64,000 nt of DNA from Lathyrus oleraceus (lineage: Eukaryota; Streptophyta; Magnoliopsida; Fabales; Fabaceae). The notes under the pieces were generated by a model. That model ran no database searches. It was given only the letters and a program-made list of their open reading frames with translations, and had not been told where the DNA came from. This document shows, piece by piece, positions 1 through 13,376 of this stretch. The first letter of the stretch is position 1, and every line of letters begins with the position of its first letter. The position numbers and the translations under genes are program-made. The DNA lies in the NCBI RefSeq assembly GCF_024323335.1, contig NC_066583.1:18584665-18648664 (forward strand), in the 5' to 3' direction.

Positions 1-2
1 CA

Positions 3-638
3 AATATCGCCTTCTCTGTTCAACAACTCAGTCAACATATGAGTCACCTCACCAACATTCACCATGTTGTTGCCATTCGTGTTATCCGATACCTCAAGAA
101 CTCTCCCGCTTAAGGACTTTTCTTCCCATCCAACTCATCCCTTCAACTTAAGCCTTTTTTTTACTATGACTGGGCGATTTGTCCAGATTCTCGCAAATCA
201 ATCAGCGGTTTCTGCATTTATATGGGAGATTCTTTAATTTCCTGGAAATCCAAGAAGTGGCCCACAGTTTCCCTTAGCTCAACGGAAGAGGAATATCGAG
301 CCATGACTTCCACCTTTTGTGAGATGCAATGGGTAACCAACATTCTTCAGGAGCTCAATGTTCAATTCGTCCAACCATCTCTGTTGTTCTGCGACAATGC
401 GTCTGCTCGTCACATTGCTAGCAATTCATCATTTCATGAGTGCATAAAGCATATCGATTTGGACTATCATCTTGCTTGTGAGAAGCTCCAGCTCGTATTA
501 TTCCATCTTTTGACCGTTCCTTCATCTCAACAGATTGTAGATATTTTCACTAAACCCTTGGATCTCAAACCTTTCTCTTTTCATTTGTCTAAGCTTGGAG
601 TCTGTTCCATTTACCCCAAGCTTATAGGGGGCTATTAA
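3..638 (+). pseudogene. Ty1/copia pol tail (RT end and RNase H)
   Basis: This is the C-terminal end of a Ty1/copia polyprotein, entering from the left edge. One frame (position 3 onward) runs from the end of the RT domain (YLKNSPA region) through RNase H: SISGFCIYMGDSLISWKS, then STEEEYRAM, then the DNASARHIA motif and the HIDLDYH motif, and it ends at 638. RNase H removes the RNA strand during reverse transcription. A TAA stop at 111-113 interrupts the frame, so the element is dead at least here. The end of the ORF is followed at once by a purine tract and an LTR, as expected for copia order. Family assignment is firm; the clade within copia is not resolved. Confidence 0.9.
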
Positions 639-843
639 TTGAATAAACTGCTTTTTGTTATTTCGTAGTAGGTTAGTTATTTTAGTGTTAGGGTGTTAGA
701 GTCTTTTTGGGCTTTATGTATTGGCCCAGTTGCTTATATATAACAATCGGTTCCTTTCCTCTATGGTCAGTATAATATACACGAATATTAAGTTTACTAT
801 TCATTTTGGAGTCCAATGGACCTCTTCTCAAAATCCTAATACA
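633..843 (+). mobile_element. 3' LTR of the Ty1/copia element
   Basis: The stretch follows the polypurine tract ATAGGGGGC (about 623-632). It holds a TATA box (TATATATAA near 735) and ends about 843 with CA, after which AHL exon 3 sequence begins. The start reads TATTAATTG, probably a mutated TGTTAATTG. The length near 210 bp suits a short copia LTR. Boundaries are inferred from these landmarks because the partner LTR lies outside the window. Confidence 0.6.
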
Positions 844-845
844 TA

Positions 846-1600
846 ATATAACCATTAGCAAATGGGATAGTTTCTAAAGTATGATTTTCTCAATCTCCAC
901 CATTTGTTGAGGTTTGTTTTACAATTCTAAATTACCTGTACCTCATAAATATAATTTAATAACTTTGTTAGTGTAAATATATTGCATGTATTGTTATATT
1001 CTTTAAAAACCTTTTTATATTTACCCTTTAGAAAAAAATATTCAAAAAAGTTATATTTGAACACCAAAACACACACCTATGTCGTATATTTATACAATGT
1101 TGGTATGTGATACAGTATGATATATATGGTGTCCATATAAGATGACTCAGTAATATTAACATGTTTTTATGGTCGATTTTTAATTTTGTTAGGAACGATT
1201 TGAGATTCTATCACCGAAAGATTTTGTGTTTGTTGACGCAAATGAAAGTGAACAAAAAAGAGTTGATGGAGTAAAGAGGCCCTTGCTTCATTATCAAATG
1301 GTCGTGTATTTGATAGTAAAAGTGACGGTGTTTTGAATGCTTGCTGCTACTGATTCATGTACACACTATTTGATTTTATAGTTTTATATATACTATTTGA
1401 ATTTTGAACATTTTTCTTATGGTGGACTGTTAAGATAATATTACATAATGATGATAATGTTGATTTTAAAGATAATATTGGAGAGTTTCTTATCATTCTC
1501 TTGCTATTATGTGCGTTTATTTGGATCAAAAGAATATTGTTCGTTTTACAGACAAGTTATATTTAGCTTGAAATTATGAATTTTGTTTGTATAAAATTTA
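846..1600 (+). pseudogene. AHL (AT-hook/PPC) gene copy A, 3' part only
   Basis: This is a decayed paralogue of the AHL gene at 8485-11133, visible by direct comparison. Positions 850-915 match exon 3 from the ISANG codons on, followed by intron sequence. Positions 1193-1358 match exon 4 (RFEILSPKDFVFVDANESEQKRV). Positions 1455-1600 match the start of exon 5 and the 3' flank. Exon 4 carries a one-base deletion near 1283, and about 120 bp of exon 5 is missing. Upstream exons are absent because a copia LTR ends inside exon 3. The protein would have been a minor-groove DNA-binding nuclear protein; this copy cannot make one. Confidence 0.85.
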
Positions 1601-2440
1601 ATGCCTTAAATGTAATTTTGATCCCTTTATTTTAATTTTAATGTTTTAGTCTCCTTTAAAAAATTAGTTTTTTAGTCCCCTTATTTCACATTTTATGAAT
1701 TTTTTTTATCCCTTTTAAATTGTATAGTTGGCACTTTAAATGATGAGGTGTCACTGACTACGTGGCGCCACATCACACAATTTTGCCATGTTAATTAAAA
1801 TTTTAAAAAATACATTTAATTTTATTAATCTTTATTGTTTAATATAGACAAATTTCATCAATTATTAGTTTCATTATTATATTAATAGGTTTAATTTGTA
1901 AACTTTATTTCAAAAAATGACCTTGGAGTACGAACTCAGCACAGCCAACAACTTAGACCACAATGCATACCACTAAGCCTACATTTTTCTGTTAGATTTA
2001 ATTTGTTAGTTTAATTAATTTATTATCTTTTTCATCTAGCAAGTAAGAAAAATCGAAGAAGTATTTTACAATTTATATAATATAAAGTACGATATTTTAC
2101 TGGACTATAAAAAAATCGATATTAAAGAAGTAATAATATATCCGGTGGAACAAACAACGTATTGTATTTATTGAAGTGTGGATATTATTGGACATATAGA
2201 CATTAAGTGGTTCACAAAATTTATTCATGAAATTATTAGATTAAAGAAAATACTGGATAAATGGAGAAAAACACTTTAGCTTAAATCTATAAAAACAACA
2301 AGAAAATGTACAACTTGTATAAATAATAATAGTGGAATTAAACTTATGAATCATACTATAACCTTATTAAAAAGAGTTATTGAATAGAAACTAAGAATAA
2401 AACTCAAATTGTTGATAATTAATTTAATTTTATGTATGAA
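1601..2440. other. AT-rich intergenic stretch
   Basis: No gene is visible. Runs such as tttagtccc recur near 1650-1680 and resemble ends of plant repeats. A GC-richer patch (1740-1790) and a patch at 1919-1985 look like repeat fragments. I cannot assign a family. Confidence 0.5.
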
Positions 2441-3160
2441 AGATCTACGAAGTGATCTTTTTATCATGACGTGTGATGAAGATGGATCAAAAGACTTGCA
2501 ATTAATTTTTATTAATTTGGAGAAGGTCTAAGATAGAGTATTTGGAAAGGTTTTGCGGAGGAGAAGAAAGAGATTAGCATTGCATATATTTGATATGTCC
2601 AAGATATGTATAAGGAGTATCGATTAGTGCACAAATACAGCGTGGAGAGACAAAATATTTTTTCATAACAATAAGATTTATTGTTGGATCAAATAGTATA
2701 TTCATCAAAGTTTTCCATTGGATATTAGAAAGAAAATAGAATTGAAGTATTAATATAAATAGAGATAGTAAGCTTGAGTTTTCTACACAATAATAAAATG
2801 TAGTATTTTAGGTATATTGGGGATTTGGATAGTTGTGTGTTTAGAGAGGGGTTTTTATTTTTCTGTTCAAAAATAGGTTGTTGAAAATGTTTTTTATTTT
2901 TTCGTTCAAAAATAGTTTGTTTAAAGAGTTTGTAATTTTTCCATTCAAAAATTATAATTGAGAAAGTTAAGATCATATAATGCCACAAGTCACACATTTT
3001 AAGTATCTTAAATCCATAATACAAAAATGATGGAGATGTAAATATTAGATAGAGTCTTAAAATAATATGTATAGTAATAAAGTTGGTGGAAAATATGTTC
3101 AAGTAGATTGGCATGTAGGGAGAAGATAAATAAATTTTATTGTAAAAAAAGTTGATCAAA
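2440..3160 (+). pseudogene. Non-LTR (RTE-type LINE) reverse transcriptase remnant
   Basis: Two plus-strand stretches match the reverse transcriptase of plant RTE-type LINEs. Around 2480-2560 the reading LIFINLEKV, stop, DRVF matches the family block with FIDLEKAYDRVP. Around 2975-3015 PQVTHFKYLKSIIQ matches the later block with KYLGSIIQ. Many stops and indels lie between, including loss of the catalytic DD block, so this is an old dead copy. RTE elements copy themselves by target-primed reverse transcription. The family call rests on these two motifs; the ends are not defined. Confidence 0.65.
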
Positions 3161-3269
3161 TGAAAAAAATTGAACAATTAAAAGTAAAGGAAGACCTAAC
3201 AAAAGAGATAAATTAATAAAAAAAATCTTGTGATTAACGAAATGGATAACTATAATTTTCATAGAATAT

Positions 3270-3515
3270 TATGACGTAATTTGATCCAAATAGGTCCCTT
3301 ATCTTTAAAAATGTCCATCTTGATTCCATAACTTTTCAAAAAGGATCATGTTAGTCATTTTCGTCTAATTAACGACGAATTTAGTAACTGATTTTTGAGT
3401 TTTTTCGTCGTTAATAAGATGAAAATGACTAATATAAAATATTTTGAAGAGTTAAGAGACTAATATGAATATCTTTAAAGTTAAGGGACCAAAATGAACC
3501 CCAAAATTAAAATAT
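3270..3515. repeat. Foldback (MITE-like) element
   Basis: Two arms of roughly 85-90 bp are imperfect inverted complements. The left arm (from GGTCCCTTATCTTTAAA at about 3293 to AACGACGAA at about 3380) pairs with the right arm (TTCGTCGTTAATAAG at about 3403 to TTAAGGGACC at about 3490), around a centre of about 20 bp. There is no ORF. The structure fits a palindromic non-autonomous DNA element, but no clear target duplication is visible, so class is unassigned. Confidence 0.65.
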
Positions 3516-4600
3516 TGGACTAAAAAGAGTATTAAGACTTTAAACTCTGAATAAAAATGCATAGTCAATTAGGTCTTCTTTTCACAAAGATGTCCATTTC
3601 TTTATCACAATTTGATTTATTACCTTAACTAGTGCAACTTTCAAGGCTAAAAATTAACTTTGTAAAAATTGGTCTTAATTTGTTGGGAAGAGATTTAAAC
3701 AGGGGAGAAGGCGTGGCAGATCAAATGGGGGGCCAATTGATAGAAGATCAAATGGGATCTAAAAATATAGTTTTTACATTTGATGGTCCTACTAAAATAT
3801 GCCTTAGATAATTCACTAATCATCAATAATTTCTTCTATTAATGTAAGAGCTTTGATCAATGAAAATGGGTTTCCTAAACGTTTTTAGGTTGATGCCATT
3901 AACATCGCATGTTATTGTCACAAATAAGATCACAATGAGGCACATTTTGGACAAGTAATGAAAAGTATTTCTATGATACTCTCAACCAATTACCACTCAT
4001 TGCTCTGTATCGTAGCTCCCTATTTGATTAACATTTTTCTCTGGTACGTTGTTGTGTTTTTTTGCCTTCTTATGTTATATATTATTTTGCAATTAAAAAA
4101 AAGGATGGAGATAATTGTGTTAGACAATGAGTCACTTTTTTCTTCTTGTGGACATAATGGCATCAGACCCAAATATCAGTTCACGTTTCTTCATGCCTCT
4201 ATCAGAATATTAATTTCTAAGTTTCAAGTGACATTTTACACATGTAATAAACATTAATGGATAAATTTTTTATCTTACGTCTGGTTAACATCATAACCTA
4301 TATTAGAGATCACTGTTCTTCAAACCATCTTAGTTCTAATAATGAATGCAACCCTTTAACATGAAAACAATATGGTCCATAGAAGAGGAATTGATTAATT
4401 TAGTACAATAAATATTTTCTATGACAAGACAGTTATTAAGTCAATTAATTAGGTAATCCATGATTCATGTGAAGGAACATGAGTGACCTAGTGATGTAAG
4501 TATAATAGTGAATATATTTTATCGTATCCATAAGCATTGACGTGTTTACTAAAATTGTTCAATAGTTTCTATGATTTTAATGATTGTTTCTTAAAGTCTT
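3516..4600. other. Intergenic, nothing recognised
   Basis: AT-rich sequence. A 99-codon open frame at 3958-4257 has a hydrophobic composition but no recognisable domain, and it sits in low-complexity DNA, so I do not treat it as a gene. Confidence 0.4.
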
Positions 4601-4601
4601 T

Positions 4602-5523
4602 TTATGAAATTGAGATAAAAGAATGCAAAGTGCAAAGTGCACATAGTTCCTCGAACAAGTCTTTGTTTGGAGTCACGTGCCAAGTGTAACTTGAAATCAC
4701 AAGAACATCAGATGAGTCGAAATCATCTTGAACAATGCATGTGTTGCCATTATCTTTACCTCGATGATCTTTCAGGCGTTCAGGGCACACTTTTCTTGTA
4801 TGACCCTCCTTCTTATAGTGATAACATCGAATACCAGATGCATCACCACTATAAGACTTATGCTGACTTTTACCCTTCTTCTTGTCAAACTTTCCATCTC
4901 TCTTTGTGAATTTCACCTTAACCAACAGACCTTCACCAATCGAAGATGGCCTGTGCTCTTTTCGTTTGTTAAAATCCTTGGAGTACAAGGCTAATTGAAC
5001 TTCTTCAAAGGTCATAGACTCTCTTCCATGCAAGAGAGTTTCTTTGAAGTGAGCAAGTGTTTTGGAAAAATCACACGACACTAACAACACTTGATCTTCA
5101 TCCTCGATTTTTAAATAGATATTTTCAAGATCAAGAATCAGCTTGTTGAACATATCCAACTACTCATCCAGAACTTTGTCTTTACTCATGTTGAATGAAT
5201 ACAGAGCTTGCTTCAGGTAGAGGCGATTGACCAATGATTTGGTCATGTACAAACTTTCGAGTTTCTCCCAAAGACCCGACATTGTCGTCTCCTTCAAAAC
5301 TTGTCGAAGAAACTTATCACCAAGGCTCAATAAGATGATGTTATGTGCTTTCTCTACCATAGTCATTTTTTATTTATCCTTTAACGCAACGTCCATGGTT
5401 GCGGCTCCCTTTAACGCTTTTAAACAACCATATTGAACCAGTAGGGCTTTCATCTTCAAGCGCCATAGATCGAAATCATTCACTCCGGTGAACTTTTCAA
5501 TCTCATACTTTGTTGATGGCATC
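4602..5523 (-). pseudogene. Ty1/copia gag
   Basis: On the minus strand one frame reads from MPSTKYEIEKFTGVNDFDLW (start near 5523) through the copia gag core (ending KALKGAATM, then KAHNIILLSLGDKFLRQV) to a zinc knuckle near 4790 and VTPNKDLFEE at the end. The knuckle is CYHYKKEGHTRKVC, where the second cysteine of the CCHC box is replaced by tyrosine. Two in-frame stops interrupt it (about 5369 and 5157). The product would be the nucleocapsid/capsid precursor. The copy is truncated just after gag, so protease and pol are missing. Degenerate PBS-like sequence and the LTR lie upstream (higher coordinates). Confidence 0.9.
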
Positions 5524-5555
5524 TTCTACATGCTCACCACACCAATTTGTTATGA

Positions 5556-6360
5556 AAAATGATGCCGCAATTACAAAATATAATTGGTTTCTTGGATATG
5601 AGATGACAAAAATAATTTATATGTGTTGGAGATTAAACAAAAAATCATACGAAAATGATTGTTATATTCGAGTCAAGAACATTTAGTGATCCTAGTCAAA
5701 TGACAAGTAGTCTGGAATAAGATTAACATAAAAGAAGAGACCTACTTCCTATGATTCGAGTCAAGTTATACCTATGATTCGAGTCAAGTTATACATATGA
5801 TTCGAGTCATGTAGAAAGCCTAATTCTAATCAATTTGAACAGAGCCAAACAGGAAATAAATGAAAAATTGTATGATTCGAGTTATCTGAAAAATGTGATT
5901 CGAATCAAATTTGACAATGACTAACAAGACTTGTGTAATTCGAATCATGTGTAACTTGTGATTGAATCACAAACACACAAAAAATTCATGTTCGCCTCTG
6001 TTTGATTTGATTCAAATCAAGGTTTGTGAGTGATTTGAGTCACACACATGAAATCACAAATTTTCTAGCTTTTCAAAATAGTTTGAGATTCCACTTCTCA
6101 CATAACTTGAACCAACATCAAATATTGTTCTTGTTCTATTAACTCAATCAATTGACTTAAAACACATCAATCATACTCAAATGTAAATAATGGAATTATG
6201 CATGCTAAAACAAATGGATTCAATAAACAAAAGGATGTACAATTGAAGAAGAAACTCAATAAACAATAATAACTAAATAAAATGAAACAAAATCTTAAGA
6301 GACAAGAAACAATACCGTATTGGAGTTCTCCCCCTAAATGTATTAGAGACATGCAACTTC
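5556..6360 (-). mobile_element. Probable 5' LTR/leader of the truncated copia element
   Basis: The stretch lies directly upstream of the copia gag in gag orientation. The sequence AACAAATTGGTGT next to it resembles a decayed copia primer-binding region. It contains about ten copies of a GATTCGAGTCA-like motif between 5680 and 6040. A purine-rich run (TTTAGGGGGAGAA on the minus strand, about 6330-6342) marks the far side. The outer boundary is a guess because no second LTR is in the window. Confidence 0.5.
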
Positions 6361-8172
<1,812 letters not shown>

Positions 8173-8484
8173 TAAAAAAAGAGAAAACAAAAATTGAGTA
8201 TAAAAGCAGGACACATAAAAAAAATCTAGAAAGCCCATAAAAACAAACAAGGCCCATAGAAAATATAAGATAACACCAAAATTCACCTAAACACGAATAT
8301 ACTCATAAAATTGGGTATTATTCATTGTAACGGTTACTATAGCTATAAAGTTAGGGTATATCAGTTAAAATTCATACTAAAGTGTACATATTGCATCAAA
8401 AGAACATAAGCGCAGCCGAAAAGATAACATCAAATGTTGCTACTATACTTGTAGCCGAAGTGTAAAATCGAAACCACCAAAATC

Positions 8485-11133
8485 ATGTCGAGATCTGGAT
8501 TAAGGAACGAGTGTGAGTTCTCTCCTGAATTCGACAAACCTTATGAATCACCACCACAACCACATTTATTGGGTTCACAAAGTACCTATCCTCCCCATCT
8601 TTCTCCTCTTCCTTCTGAACATATAAATCATCCGTCTGAAATTATTAGCCACTCTGATGTGCCATTTTCTCCAACTGCTCCTTTGCCTCCGACCTCAACC
8701 AACACTCCTAAGAAGTGTAGAGGTCGGCCTTTCGGTTCTCGCAACAAAAAGCCATGTATGAATATCATTAACGGTAATCCCTTTCTTCTCTCCGATTAAT
8801 GATTTTTTTTAATTATATATGGTTTGAAAATAATGTTTGATTTGTATTAAATTTTTTACTTGAAGAATTGAATTTAGTCAAACAAACAAAATTTAAAAAT
8901 GAACCCTTTGTAAATTAAGACTAAAGTGAATGGATCTAATTTTTATTTATTTATTATTATTTATTTTTTACCATATTGGTAAATAATTTTATTTCTCTAT
9001 CTCATTCGTTTTTTTTACGTATTTTATTTTTAATTTTATATAAAAAATAATTTTCTATTGATCTTTTTATCATTCCTTTGTATTTTTGTAAACTATAGAT
9101 ATTTTCTTTATGTTAATTTCATCTTATTTACAAATATATATACATGATGTTTTTTTGTGAAATATTTTTTAGGTATGGATATATCTTCACTTAAGTCTCA
9201 CATGATCTTCGTGAATACTGGAGAGGTACTGTATTAGTTAATTTTTACAATTATTATTTAAAATTAGTTAATAATATTTGATGATTTGTTTATAAATAAT
9301 TATGTGTTTTTTAATCTTTAATTATTTTGTTTATATATTTTTATGTAATTCTTATTAATATATCATTATTTTAAATGGTAAAATTTTTTATGAATAAATT
9401 ATTTGTTAGAGTGATATTTTTTTAATCAAAAGAAAACACATACATATAGTTGAACTTGATTTCATATTCTTGAATCAAGCATCTCTCTCTTATAAGTTCT
9501 TCGAACGTGTATTTCTTACAAGTGTATATCTCATTAATTGACTTTTGAATTTTTCTTTAATCTCTAAAGTTTGTTATACCAAAGTCTTGAATCATAATTC
9601 TTAGTATACCATCCTCAAATATTTTAATTGTTTATATTTTCCATATCATAACTTATAACAAAAATTAAACAAATTTTAGTTTTGGTCTCAAGAATTTTTC
9701 TTTATTAGTTACACCAAATTTCCTAGAGATTATAGATATCTATCAAATTTTATATTTTAGATTACCTGTTATTATTGCAATTTAATTGCATATTAATTTA
9801 AAATAACTATTTTTAGTTAATTGCTTAGGAACCTGATAGGTTCTTAGAAGTTGACTAAACATGAGTCACATTAATGCATTTTCTATCACACTTCAGATCA
9901 ACATCTCTATGATAAAATTAATCAGAAAAATTCATTTCAATAAAATTAGTTCGAAATTCAGTTCACTAAATCTCTATCTCTATCTATGAAACATCTCATA
10001 ACCAAGATGTAAGAATTCTAATATTTTGTATTCTATAGTTAGTTATTTAATCACAAAATTACTTACTCTCCTTTTCTCTCTCTAAATGGAATTATCAAAG
10101 AGTCTATAACCTAATCTATATGAGACCTATATCATATTAGATTTGTTTAAGATTAAGCTAAACCAAAACATTTATGAATATTTATTTAACATCTAAAAAA
10201 TCTTAGTCTTAACACTATATCTATTGAAAATAATATTGTTTTTATATTATTATTAGCCTTCTAATAATATGTTTATTATTGTTTCTCAACTATTAATTTT
10301 TCTTATATTTTGATATTCAGGATGTGTTGGAGAAGATTACAACATTTTTCCATAGTCTCTCAAAAAATGTAACCATTATATCAGCAAATGGGGCAGTGTC
10401 TAAAATAAAATTTTCTCAATCTCCGTCATTTGTTGAAACTGTTACCTATGAGGTTTGTTCTACAATTCTAAATTATCTATATCTCTGAAATATAATTTAA
10501 TAATTTTGTTAGTGTAAAAATATTGCATGTATTGTTATGTTTTTTATGAAGCTTTTTATATATACTCTGGAAAAAAATATTTAAAAAAGTTATTTGACCA
10601 CTAGAGCACACAATAACACCTACATTGCACATTTGTATGGTGTTGGTATGTGATACGGTGTTACATACATGGTGTCGAATTTAGGTGTCTTTATAACATG
10701 ACTCAATAATATTAACAAGTTTGTTTGGTCAATTTTTGATTTTGTTAGGGACGATTTGAGATCATATCACTAAAAGGTTCTGTGTTTATTGGAACAAATG
10801 AAAGTGAACAAAAAAGAGTTGGTGGAGTAAAGGGGTCTTTTGTTTCATTATCAAATAGTCATGTATTTGGTGGTAAAATTGTTGATGTTTTGATTGCTGC
10901 TACTTCAGTTCAGGTACACTATTTGATTTTATAAAGTTTGTATATACTATTTGAATTTTGAATTTTTTTTATATTGCACTTCTAAGATAATATTACATAA
11001 TGATAATGTTGATTTTCAGATAATACTGGGGAGTTTCTATTCGGAGGATCGAGAAGTAGTATTGTCCGATCCAAATGAGCCTCATGTAGAAGGTCCAAGC
11101 AACCCTCTATCGGTGGTTCATCCATCAACATGA
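8485..11133 (+). CDS. AT-hook motif nuclear-localized (AHL) protein, five exons
   Basis: Exons: 8485-8773, 9173-9225, 10321-10452, 10749-10913, 11020-11133. All introns are GT-AG, the phases join without a stop, and the total is 753 nt or 250 aa. Residues 1-75 are Pro/Ser-rich. An AT-hook follows at 76-90 (KKCRGRPFGSRNKKP; RGRP core 79-82), which inserts into the minor groove of AT-rich DNA. A PPC/DUF296 domain runs from about 97 to 235, with DVLEKI at 115 and the conserved GRFEII at 159-164; it mediates trimer formation and partner binding. Family knowledge: AHLs are nuclear regulators of growth and chromatin. The hook tail (GSRNKKP) resembles type I, whose angiosperm genes are usually intronless, so four introns are notable. 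Expression is not shown by sequence; the open frame and the consensus splice sites argue it is functional. Confidence 0.9.
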
Positions 11134-11260
11134 ATATTGATATACTAGTTTAAACTATCCGATACCATTCTCTTGTTGTTATGTTCGTTTATTTGGATGA
11201 AAAGAACGTCATAGACAAGTTGTATTTGGTTTGAAACTATGTATTTTATGGGTATAATAT

Positions 11261-11375
11261 TTGATATTGTTTGGATTTAATGTGTTTTATGAAGTTATCA
11301 TATAAGTTATTATCAATTTGATATTGTTTAGATTTAATGTGTTTTATGAAGTTATCATATAAGTTATTAGCAATT
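11261..11375 (+). repeat. 57-bp tandem duplication in the AHL 3' flank
   Basis: The unit starting TTGATATTGTTTGGATTTAA at 11261 is repeated at 11318 with few changes. It lies about 130 bp after the AHL stop codon and has no coding content. Confidence 0.9.
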
Positions 11376-12004
11376 GATTTTATGCTTTAAATGATTAGTT
11401 AGTTTCACATTGATGATTGATTGTGAATTAGTAACATGTGAAGGAATGTGAAGGAACCTGATGTTTTCAATTATAGTTTGGTTTGTCTTGGTAGGGAAAT
11501 AAACCTTGATTATTGAATTAAGTATATTATGTGCGAGGCTCATAATTCAGATGGAGATTCTTGAATTAAGATATAAATAAAATGTTAACATATAAAAGAA
11601 ATAATTTATCTAAAATTTAAATTTGAGATGTGACATATTTTTTATAATTTAAGAGCACTGATCAAATATTGTTGTTGTCACAAAGTCTCTCACTTGTTTT
11701 TTTTCTTCTCATAAGTTTAATTCTTGAAATTTTATATCTTATGAAATTTTGCGATTTGAATTTTGCTTTTGTAGTGGGCCGTCCTTGTATAATTATTCTC
11801 TCTACTCTTTATTTAAAATATTTTTTTTTTGAATCAATAATATATTTTTTAAAATTTATTGAATAAATGATGTATCTAATCTATATTCCATTCAAATACA
11901 TCACTTATTCAATATAATATAGTTTACAATAATCTCTTTCTTTCCTTTCAGTATATATTTATTTTTAATCATATATTGAGTGTAAGTAAATTTTGATTTG
12001 TTTT
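11376..12004. other. AT-rich spacer between AHL copies B and C
   Basis: No supported gene. Exon 1 of copy C would be expected here by gene order, but no clear AT-hook coding block is visible. Confidence 0.4.
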
Positions 12005-12340
12005 AAGTTTTTTATTTTGAAAATAAAATTTAATCAAACAAAAAATTAAAAATGAACTTTTTGTAAAATATAATTAAAGTGGATAGATTAATGTTTTATA
12101 TATTTATTTATTATCATATTGATAAATAATTTTTTTCCTATATCATTTGTTCTATCATTTTATGTATTTTAATTTTTTTCCCTCTAAAATGTAATTTCCG
12201 TTTATTTTTTTCATTATTCCTTGCATTTCTATAAACTATAGATATTTTTTATTTCAATTTCATCTTATCCACAAATATATATTTTCTTGTGGAATGTTTT
12301 TCTAAGTGTAGATGTATCTGTTGTTTCGTCAACAATCTCT
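12005..12340 (+). pseudogene. AHL gene copy C: intron 1 and exon 2 remnant
   Basis: Sequence from about 12005 aligns with intron 1 of the intact AHL gene (8860-9172), including the TAAACTATAGATATTTT block and the ACAAATATATA block before the acceptor. The exon 2 equivalent begins about 12309 (GTAGATGTATCTGTTGTTTCG). Homology stops near 12340, where retroelement sequence starts. Exons 3-5 are absent. With copies A and B this shows a former tandem array of at least three. Confidence 0.75.
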
Positions 12341-12349
12341 AGCCTTCCT

Positions 12350-12770
12350 ATAAGAGGGTTACTTGCAGGACCGGCTACAAAGTTCTGGACTTAGTGTTTG
12401 AGCGTATGATTTTTTGGTAAATGATGTGTTTGAAAGGTTTAAAATGGTGTAAACGTAACTTTTGATGAGTTAGGAACGTGATAAAAGTAAGGCAAAAAGG
12501 GAACGTATAAACGATAAAGCAAGAAAGACAAAAGGTAAACTTTATAAGATAAAATGACTTGTAAATATAAAATGGAGGCAAAGTACATTTTTATGAGGAG
12601 ATTGACTCTTTTCTCGTAAACGCTTTGATACTTCAATCTTTACCCCTACTGCAAATGTTCAAAATGCCACCTCTAGAATCTCACCTAACACTAGTTTAAA
12701 TACTAGCTGAAAATAACCGTCTGGAGGTTACAAAACCATCTCATGATGCCACACGTCGGTCCACTTCCCC
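12350..12770 (-). mobile_element. Candidate 3' LTR of the Tat-lineage gypsy element
   Basis: Reading the minus strand, a purine tract AAAATGGGGGAAG (12764-12776) is followed by TGGACCGACG. This is the arrangement of a polypurine tract and LTR start for an element whose integrase lies at 16600-17135 on the same strand. The other end falls near 12350, where AHL homology stops. Without the second LTR the ends remain tentative. Confidence 0.4.
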
Positions 12771-13233
12771 CATTTTGGCGAATAACTACCCACAATCTCT
12801 TTGAGTGCCCACGTCTTCCTTCACCGCTCAAACCCTTCGACTTCGACTGAGGCTTATAGGTGTCAACCTATAGACTCATTCACCATCCTATCGAGGAGAC
12901 TCCGACAGGTCCCCTAATCGAAATTGGCTTTCTTCCCTAGCCGAAATTGGTCAGCTAACATATTGCCCCTGAAAAGGCTGGCTTTGACATGAGCACGTTG
13001 ATCGAGGAACTGGTCTTTTGACGTTCCATATTTCGGCTAGCTGTCTTATCATTACTCATGACTTCATATGTGATGATGAATTTTTTTGGCCGCGCGATTT
13101 CCAAGACACTCTATCATCATTAGCAGTTATCCCTAGGTCGTGGGATCTCAACCGAATCCCACTAACTCTTCTTATTACTTCCCAGCCAGCCACTTGTCAA
13201 TCACTTAGTGCTCGACTGTTCACCCCACTGGCC

Positions 13234-13241
13234 TATAAATA
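13234..13241 (+). promoter_or_regulatory. TATA box of the antisense PMD gene
   Basis: TATAAATA lies 136 bp before the ATG at 13377, leaving a typical plant 5' leader of about 105 bp if transcription starts near 13270. The leader is CT-rich and has no upstream ATG in the likely transcribed part. Confidence 0.6.
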
Positions 13242-13376
13242 GTCTTTTCTCCTTCTTCACACACTTTTCTACTTCCATACTCACGTATTCTCTTGCTCAA
13301 AACTTTAGATATATTTTTGCATTGCGATTTCTCACCCAGCATCTCAAGAAACTCCATACCTTTGCTTTATTTCACA

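Noticed and set aside
3958..4257. Hydrophobic 99-codon frame
   Set aside because: AT-rich context, no homologous domain recognised, no splice or promoter evidence.
8485..8799. A stand-alone 104-aa protein ending in LLSD
   Set aside because: The last codons read past a consensus donor at 8774; exon 1 joins in phase to four further exons of an AHL gene.
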